From Bacteroidales bacterium (GTDB taxonomy: Bacteria > Bacteroidota > Bacteroidia > Bacteroidales > Muribaculaceae), in contig CAAGGJ010000089.1 of assembly GCA_900769345.1 (NCBI GenBank), forward strand, positions 1 through 22,047: a DNA stretch of 22,047 nt, written 5' to 3'. Positions 18,034 through 22,047 of this stretch are shown here, one piece after another. The translations under genes were made by a program, and so were the position numbers. Within the stretch, counting starts at the first letter, position 1, and every line of letters begins with the position of its first letter. The notes below the pieces were generated by a model that worked only from the letters and a program-made list of their open reading frames with translations, had not been told where the DNA came from and ran no database searches.

Positions 18034-19728
18034 ATGAAACATATAAAATTCTTTTTTATAGCCTTCTTGGCTCTCGTAGCCGCTTCGTGCGTGGAAAGCG
18101 AACCCGACTACAAGAACTTCCCTTCAAAGGATGTGGATTTCTCGTTTGCAATCGACGGCAACGAATATGCCACCGACTTCTACTATGTATCCACCATTCA
18201 GTTTACCAACACCTCATCTCGCCAGGGCTCGGTGACTTGGGATTTCGGCGACGGCTCATCATCGAAGGAGCCTAATCCTACCCACAAGTTCAGCCAATCG
18301 GGCAAATACATGGTTACACTCACCGTCGACGGCGTGGGCAGCCGAACCTATCCACTGCTCATTATGGACATCTCGCCTATGCTCAGAGTGGCTAAGCAGA
18401 GCGCCGACGAAGTGATTATTCGCGAAACCTCTATCGAACTCGGTCTCGAGTTGCCTAACCCCGATAACCTCATATGCCGCTATGTGTGGATTATGCCCGA
18501 AGGAACTACCCTCGCCGACGGCACTCCTATTGAGCGTTTCGAAGGTTTTTCGCACGAAGACGGTACCATCGACAACCCCGGCGAACTAAAATTCTCTAAC
18601 GTGGGCTCGCAGCGCATCGAGGTGCAGACCTACTTCGACATCAACGGCGAAAATCGCCGCCTTGCCGACTCTTATATCAATGTGCACGTGGGATTCACAA
18701 AGGAAATGCCTACACTCTACTACGCTTGCTACGGCGGTAACATCAAAGCCTACAAACTCATCCCCGAAACCGAACTCCCCGAAGGCACCAAGAACCTTCC
18801 GTTCGACCTCGGCGTGAGCAGCGGTGTTACTCCTCAATGCATCCTTTATGCCGAATCAGAAGGCCTCGACTACATCTATATTCTCGACTGTGGCAAAAAC
18901 TTCTGCTATCAGGTGGATAACGACGGCGTGCTTGGCGACGGCAAAATCACCGTTATGAGCGCCGACGGCACTTATGCCAACCTCGTTATCAGCAACGTAG
19001 GCGGACATGCTTTCAGCGACCCATTCTCGGGCTGCGTGGTGGGCGATAAACTGCTCTACAACGACCGCAACACCGGTTTCAGCCAAATCAACCTTAGCGA
19101 TCGCGGCAAAAAGGAAACTCGCATCAACTCCAACACCGACTCTTATATGTGCAGCAACCAAAGCCTGGGTTACTACGGCCGTGGCATAGCCTACGGTGCC
19201 GTTCACACCGGTTTGGCTGTTGATAAAGACGGCGTATACTGGTGGCCTAAGTGCTACAATGCATCGGGAATCTACCGCTTCCGCAATGAGGACATAGGCA
19301 AAACCGATGCCGCTCCCACCGAAATTCTTCTCAACGGAGCCACTTGCAAGGCATTTGCCCTCGATGAAAAGCGTGGTCACTTCTATTGCTGGCTCACCTC
19401 AGGCGCCATAGGCGTAGGATTTGCTCAGTATCCTAAGGTGGCTTTCGACAAGGGTCTTGCCGTAGCCGACTACACCAAGTACATCAAGATGGATGCCGCT
19501 CCTACTGCCGGCACAGCTTCGAGCTTCGAGGCTCTCTATGTCACCCAGTTTGCCGTCGATGATGCCACCGGCAATGTTTACTTCGGTTTTATGCCCGACT
19601 CGGGCGAAACCCACACCACCGGCATCTACTACTACGACTATGCCGCCGGCACCATCAAGAAGTTTGCCAACAGCTCCGACAAAGCTCTCGGCATCTGCAT
19701 CAACCCAAAGAAAACCCGTCTTTTCTAA
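18034..19728 (+). CDS. PKD-domain lipoprotein with propeller-like region, probable surface glycan-binding protein
   Basis: The product is 564 residues with the lipobox FLALVAASC (Cys19) and acidic residues after it (VESEPD). A PKD domain lies at about 35-110, with the hallmark VTWDFGDGSSSKEPNPTHKF and then GKYMVTLTVDG. The remaining 330-odd residues read as repeated beta blades (YIYILDCGKNFCYQVDNDGV, GLAVDKDGVYWWPK, FAVDDATGNVYFGF), consistent with a six-bladed propeller. It is probably a surface-exposed binding protein that helps SusCD hold polymer. It is the last gene of the operon and is followed 30 nt later by a terminator. Two minus-strand products of the locus (at 5213 and the amidase C-terminal region) also look propeller-like. 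No catalytic residues are recognised. Confidence 0.85.
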   Translation: MKHIKFFFIAFLALVAASCVESEPDYKNFPSKDVDFSFAIDGNEYATDFYYVSTIQFTNTSSRQGSVTWDFGDGSSSKEPNPTHKFSQSGKYMVTLTVDGVGSRTYPLLIMDISPMLRVAKQSADEVIIRETSIELGLELPNPDNLICRYVWIMPEGTTLADGTPIERFEGFSHEDGTIDNPGELKFSNVGSQRIEVQTYFDINGENRRLADSYINVHVGFTKEMPTLYYACYGGNIKAYKLIPETELPEGTKNLPFDLGVSSGVTPQCILYAESEGLDYIYILDCGKNFCYQVDNDGVLGDGKITVMSADGTYANLVISNVGGHAFSDPFSGCVVGDKLLYNDRNTGFSQINLSDRGKKETRINSNTDSYMCSNQSLGYYGRGIAYGAVHTGLAVDKDGVYWWPKCYNASGIYRFRNEDIGKTDAAPTEILLNGATCKAFALDEKRGHFYCWLTSGAIGVGFAQYPKVAFDKGLAVADYTKYIKMDAAPTAGTASSFEALYVTQFAVDDATGNVYFGFMPDSGETHTTGIYYYDYAAGTIKKFANSSDKALGICINPKKTRLF

Positions 19729-19758
19729 TACGGATATTATTAACTTGATTTAGCCAAC

Positions 19759-19793
19759 AAGGGGCGCTCCGAAACATTTTCGCTGCGCCCCTT
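19759..19793 (+). terminator. Rho-independent terminator of the susCD operon
   Basis: A perfect 9-bp stem (AAGGGGCGC at 19759-19767, GCGCCCCTT at 19785-19793) with a 17-nt loop is followed by AGTCTTTCTC. It begins 30 nt after the last stop codon of the operon. Confidence 0.75.
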
Positions 19794-19833
19794 AGTCTTT
19801 CTCAAAATACCACCCTATTTTTGCTGCCGGACA

Positions 19834-19870
19834 TAAAAAAATCCCCTCAACATCTAAGCGTTAAGGGGGA
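19834..19870 (-). terminator. Terminator downstream of tRNA-Leu
   Basis: On the minus strand, CCCC(C)TTAAC pairs with GTTGAGGGG across an 8-nt loop (one bulged C, one G-U pair) and is followed by A and then a run of T residues. It starts a few bases after the tRNA 3' end and faces the susCD terminator. Confidence 0.7.
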
Positions 19871-19877
19871 ATAACTG

Positions 19878-19961
19878 TGCCCGGGACCGGACTCGAACCG
19901 ACAAGGACGTGAATCCAATAGAACCTGAAACTATCGCGTCTACCAATTTCGCCACCCGGGC
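19878..19961 (-). tRNA. tRNA-Leu (anticodon CAG)
   Basis: Read on the minus strand from 19961, the acceptor arms GCCCGGG (19961-19955) and CCCGGGC (19885-19879) pair perfectly, with discriminator A at 19878. The D-arm GGCGAAATTGGTAGACGC is typical of tRNA-Leu. The anticodon loop is TTCAGGT, so the anticodon is CAG, reading CUG. A long variable arm (class II) and the T-loop TTCGAGT are present. The gene encodes no CCA end. A terminator follows immediately. Confidence 0.95.
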
Positions 19962-20089
19962 AAATCGGGCGCAAGTTACGCATTTTTTTTGTAACAACAC
20001 CTATTTTTGCCTAAAAAAATATCGAGAAACACGTATTTAATGCATTTTTCACCCTTTAGCCGCCTTAAATTGCTCGTTTTCGCCCCTAA

Positions 20090-20230
20090 TTATTATCCCG
20101 AACGGACTATTTTGCCTACTACAAGAACGAGAGTAAGAATTTCGACAACCTAATGACCTGCTTCGGCAAGTGCTTAGTGATGTCGATAGTGAACGATAAT
20201 AGCCATATCGATGACGCATTGGCTGAATAA
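20090..20230 (+). pseudogene. 3' remnant of an unidentified gene
   Basis: An open stretch of 46 codons runs from just after a TAA (20087) to a TAA at 20228, with no ATG near its beginning. The product includes TDYFAYYKNESKNFDNLM and then CFGKCLVMSIVNDNSHIDDALAE. It has a protein-like mix of charged and hydrophobic residues, and reads better than the antisense frame. I do not recognise the family. It looks like the tail of a longer gene whose 5' part has been lost, which fits a recombined mobile-element region. A tiny intact gene with a non-ATG start is the alternative. Confidence 0.4.
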
Positions 20231-20243
20231 CTATTAACTGCCT

Positions 20244-20300
20244 GTTTCCAAACCGAGCAGGGCGATGCACAGCGTTTGCTCTGCTCGGTGTTTTGGAAAC
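20244..20300. repeat. Long imperfect hairpin (17-bp stem)
   Basis: GTTTCCAAA plus CCGAGCAG (20244-20260) pairs with CTGCTCGG (20281-20288) and TTTGGAAAC (20292-20300), leaving a 3-nt bulge (TGT) and a 20-nt loop. No T-run follows on either strand, so it is not a standard terminator, although it lies 14 bp after the stop of the gene remnant. Its right arm contains the -33 box of the next promoter. Confidence 0.6.
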
Positions 20301-20322
20301 TGATTGAAAAGGATTATATTTG
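20292..20322 (+). promoter_or_regulatory. Bacteroidetes-type promoter for the gene at 20366
   Basis: TTTG (20292-20295), then exactly 19 bp, then TATATTTG (20315-20322) is a full consensus match in both boxes and spacing. Transcription should start near 20329, about 37 nt before the ATG at 20366. The -33 box lies within the hairpin's right arm. Confidence 0.7.
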
Positions 20323-20365
20323 CAATAAAATAACAGCCCGCCGATGATGCGAGCTGCGATGTAGA

Positions 20366-20614
20366 ATGAATAATACTAATATGATTATGGAGCAAGGTAA
20401 ATTTCAAAAACAGGCTGAAGAATATGCTGCAAAGGTTAATCATAAAAAACCTTTATATGCTGGCATAGAAAATAATTGCGAATATTATTACTTACCACGA
20501 GCCGTCAAGGGTCATTATCTTGGTTTGCCTTCTATTATCAAATACACACCAAAAGGCAGACGGATTGATGTTGTAGACATTGCGGAAATTTTTAGAGCAT
20601 TTGATAGGGTTTAG
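20366..20614 (+). CDS. Small protein of unknown function convergent with the toxin gene
   Basis: The product is 82 residues with starts possible at 20366, 20381 or 20387. No signal peptide or membrane segment is visible. The sequence is well-formed (AEEYAAKVNHKKPLYAGI, then CEYYYLPRAVKGHYLGLP, then GRRIDVVDIAEIFRAFDRV) and looks like a small cytosolic alpha/beta protein. I do not recognise the family. It has a textbook promoter, so it is probably expressed. Its stop codon overlaps the toxin stop on the opposite strand by 4 bp. Immunity genes normally follow their toxin in the same direction. An inverted immunity or antitoxin gene is therefore only a possibility suggested by position. Confidence 0.65.
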   Translation: MNNTNMIMEQGKFQKQAEEYAAKVNHKKPLYAGIENNCEYYYLPRAVKGHYLGLPSIIKYTPKGRRIDVVDIAEIFRAFDRV

Positions 20615-20919
20615 ATGAGTTTGCAAATGGCTTTAAATAAGTCTGTATTGATAAGCAATTTATCAACTTTTATTGACTCAATATATTCCATCTTGTGGTT
20701 TTTATAATAGTTTATATTTATAAATTCACCTATTTGAGGGTCAAAGTATCTAAAATTTCCATTAGGAAGCCGCTCTGCTGTCAAAACGTGACCGCCATCT
20801 TCTTTGTCATCGTCAGAACCTTCTTCCCAATTCAATCCGATATGATAGCGACCAACGGCAGAGCATTGTTTCTCTAATGCACTTACCATCTGCTCAAAAC
20901 TGCTTTTTCGGTATTCCAT
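20611..20919 (-). CDS. C-terminal half of papain-fold (Tox-PL-like) toxin domain, in the -1 frame relative to its N-terminal half
   Basis: Taken alone this is a 102-residue frame from an internal ATG (20919). It shows GGHVLTAERLPNGNFRYFDPQIGE, the His (residue 44) and Asp (residue 60) part of the papain-fold toxin 1 family (glutamine-deamidase-like, Tox-PL). The nucleophile Cys of that family is missing here. It lies in the preceding frame (NCQACVVVHKARLRG) in the 20883-21779 gene. The two frames overlap by 37 bp. The frame is open upstream of the ATG (KKAPKPMEY) back to the A-run at 20932-20937. It therefore reads as the second half of one interrupted toxin rather than a separate gene. Read through, the domain is about 150 residues and complete. 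Confidence 0.75.
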   Translation of the reverse strand: MEYRKSSFEQMVSALEKQCSAVGRYHIGLNWEEGSDDDKEDGGHVLTAERLPNGNFRYFDPQIGEFININYYKNHKMEYIESIKVDKLLINTDLFKAICKLI

Positions 20920-21779
20920 TGGTTTAGGCGCTTTTTTGTTTTAGGGCTAATCCAAGCAATTTCAAAATTATCGCCTAACTTAACAAATGCATCGTTATTT
21001 TCGCTGTATGGCAACGCCGTAACATCAATCCCTCGTAATCGAGCTTTGTGTACCACTACGCAGGCTTGACAGTTATCCGCTGTAGTGGTATTTGGCTTGA
21101 AATTCGGGTTAGTATTCTTGTTGTCCGCTTCTTTCCAAGTCATATCGCTGCGGCGTTCTGTCCCTACCGAGTCGGCTGCTGTGTTGGCATGTTCCGACAT
21201 ACAGCGGCTTTGCGTCTGTTGTTCTGCCACTATATTCCGATTGAGTGAACGGAGCATAGTGGTCGTGGCGGTTGGTTTCGGCTTTTCTTTTTTGCCGAAG
21301 ATGCCGAGAAATCCTTTCCGTTTCGGTTTCTGCGGTTGTTCCTGTACGCTTTTCTGTACTATTACGGGAACTTGCCGCGCAATCTTCTCGTTTAATTTTT
21401 GCTGCTCGTCCAATACTTGTACTATCAGACACATTTGCCGTTCCTTATCTTCGAGGAGATGGCGCACGCTGTCGATACGCTCTGCCGGGTACATCGTTCT
21501 GAAACAGAATAACATGCTATCCATTGCCATACGCTGGGCATGGTAATGTCCCAAATCTTCTTCATTCCAATCCAGTACGGTTTCACCCAATAAAGAAAAC
21601 TCTGTAAATTGGATGTAGATATTGTTTATCTTTTTTCTAAACTCATCTATTTGTCGGTTTTGGACTTCAAGTTTCTCTACTTCATCCCATTCACAATACC
21701 AGCTATATCCAATTATACCAATCAGTATAAAAATTATTAGATAGCCTAACCCTATCCATTTACGATGATTGGTTTTCAT
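20883..21779 (-). CDS. RteA N-terminal sensor region fused to papain-fold toxin (N-terminal half)
   Basis: The ATG at 21779 is preferred (298 residues, MKTNHRKWIGLGYL); the TTG at 21803 extends the frame but is unlikely. Residues 1-200 match my memory of the N-terminus of RteA, the hybrid histidine kinase of CTnDOT-type conjugative elements. Features are a membrane segment (about 11-26), HYHAQRMAMDSML, YPAERIDSVRHLLEDKERQM, KPKRKGFLGIFGKKEKPKP and TTTMLRSLNRN. The homology stops near QSRCMSEHAN, and no kinase, phosphoacceptor or receiver domain follows. Instead comes NTTTADNCQACVVVHKARLRG, the Cys-containing start of a papain-fold (Tox-PL-like) toxin with catalytic Cys at about 237. The frame then ends 19 codons beyond ...WISPKTKK, while the rest of the toxin lies in the -1 frame. 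The junction itself is in frame, suggesting a real fusion. The family calls come from recognised motifs, not a search. Confidence 0.8.
   Translation of the reverse strand: MKTNHRKWIGLGYLIIFILIGIIGYSWYCEWDEVEKLEVQNRQIDEFRKKINNIYIQFTEFSLLGETVLDWNEEDLGHYHAQRMAMDSMLFCFRTMYPAERIDSVRHLLEDKERQMCLIVQVLDEQQKLNEKIARQVPVIVQKSVQEQPQKPKRKGFLGIFGKKEKPKPTATTTMLRSLNRNIVAEQQTQSRCMSEHANTAADSVGTERRSDMTWKEADNKNTNPNFKPNTTTADNCQACVVVHKARLRGIDVTALPYSENNDAFVKLGDNFEIAWISPKTKKRLNQWNTEKAVLSRW
20931..20937 (-). promoter_or_regulatory. Candidate -1 ribosomal frameshift site (A AAA AAG)
   Basis: On the minus strand the upstream frame reads ACA AAA AAG CGC, which places A AAA AAG in exact X XXY YYZ phase, the same heptamer used in E. 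coli dnaX. Slipping back one base gives AAA AAA GCG CCT AAA CCA ATG, which continues straight into the frame holding the toxin His and Asp. The same result would come from a lost A in a run that was once seven long. Confidence 0.5.
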
Positions 21780-21808
21780 ATGTAATTCTTTTTGTTTTTT
21801 CAATCATG

Positions 21809-22002
21809 TTATAAATAACCGATTAACGATAAGCCTTTATATCTTGAACTGATAGATGGAACTATTGATAAACCTCTCCCAGACTTCAAGGACGCTTTTT
21901 CATGGGCAATCTTGCGTGCCGGATTTCCAAGAAATAGTCCTGAAAATTCGTTTACCGGATCTACAAGGAATCCAAGTAATCCGCCTAAAAAAGATGACCC
22001 GA
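21809..22002 (-). CDS. Partial open frame upstream of the RteA-toxin gene (5' end cut)
   Basis: From the last genuine base before the adapter, the minus strand is open for 63 codons to a TAA at 21811. The sequence (GSSFLGGLLGFLVDPVNEFS, then GLFLGNPARKIAHEKASLKS, ending LSLIGYL) is hydrophobic at first and basic later. I do not recognise it. It ends 29 nt before the RteA-toxin ATG, in the same direction, so it may be the preceding gene of an operon. A plus-strand frame over the same bases is also open but Pro/Asn-rich and has no start codon, so the minus reading is favoured weakly. Confidence 0.35.
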
Positions 22003-22047
22003 AGATCGGAAGAGCGTCGTGTAGGGAAAGAGTGTAGATCTCGGTGG
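22003..22047. other. Illumina TruSeq adapter read-through (artefact)
   Basis: From AGATCGGAAGAGC at 22003 to the end, all 45 bases match the reverse complement of the TruSeq universal (P5-side) adapter, including GTAGGGAAAGAG and TGTAGATCTCGGTGG. This is untrimmed library sequence. No biological feature should extend past 22002, and the contig end is unreliable. Confidence 0.97.

Noticed and set aside
19878..19961. tRNA-Leu as the integration site of the AT-rich right-hand element
   Set aside because: Elements usually enter at a tRNA 3' end, which here faces the susCD operon rather than the toxin region. No duplicated tRNA 3' fragment was seen.
21819..22002. Plus-strand open frame through the right edge
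   Set aside because: It has no start codon after its preceding stop, is Pro/Asn-rich, and its direction disagrees with the neighbouring toxin gene; the minus-strand frame reads better.
1..22047. CRISPR arrays, insertion sequences, rRNA genes
   Set aside because: No regularly spaced repeats, transposase motifs or rRNA sequence were found on either strand.

Overview
The window looks like chromosome or contig sequence from a Bacteroidales gut-type bacterium. The evidence is a SusC/SusD pair, Bacteroidetes-style lipoproteins and promoters (TTTG about 19 bp before TAnnTTTG), and secreted enzymes ending in type-9-secretion-like tails. A Muribaculaceae- or Prevotella-like host fits the style, but this is inference. 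The last 45 bases are Illumina adapter, so the right edge is a library or assembly end and not biology.

Left part, all minus strand (1-11488). A secreted protein of unknown function lacks only about its last four codons at the left edge and has its own promoter. Next comes a four-gene cluster reading 11488 to 1484: a phosphodiester glycosidase (NAGPA family), a DigH/YngK-like family-10 glycosyl hydrolase, a TolB-like propeller protein and an N-acetylmuramoyl-L-alanine amidase. It ends in a good terminator. All four products have signal peptides, and three carry C-terminal sorting-type tails.

Middle part, plus strand (11858-19728). A SusC-like TonB-dependent transporter, a SusD-like lipoprotein and two further lipoproteins (one with a PKD domain and a propeller-like region) form an operon that ends in a terminator. 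The 369-bp divergent region between the two operons holds a -7 promoter box and a perfect 10-bp inverted repeat that looks like an operator. I read the two operons as one polysaccharide utilization locus. The enzyme set (amidase to strip stem peptides, DigH-like hydrolase to cut denuded glycan, GlcNAc-1-phosphodiester glycosidase) points to bacterial cell-wall material, possibly peptidoglycan carrying wall teichoic acid. No sigma factor, hybrid two-component or other regulator is encoded in the window.

Right part (19878-22002). A tRNA-Leu(CAG) is followed by a visibly more AT-rich, mobile-element-like stretch. It holds a gene remnant, a long hairpin overlapping a textbook promoter, a small unknown gene, and a remarkable minus-strand gene. 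In that gene the N-terminal membrane and periplasmic part of the CTnDOT regulator RteA is joined to a papain-fold (Cys-His-Asp) polymorphic toxin domain. The toxin domain is split over two frames at an in-phase A AAA AAG slippery heptamer, so it is either made by -1 ribosomal frameshifting or broken by a one-base loss. A partial open frame upstream of it runs into the adapter.
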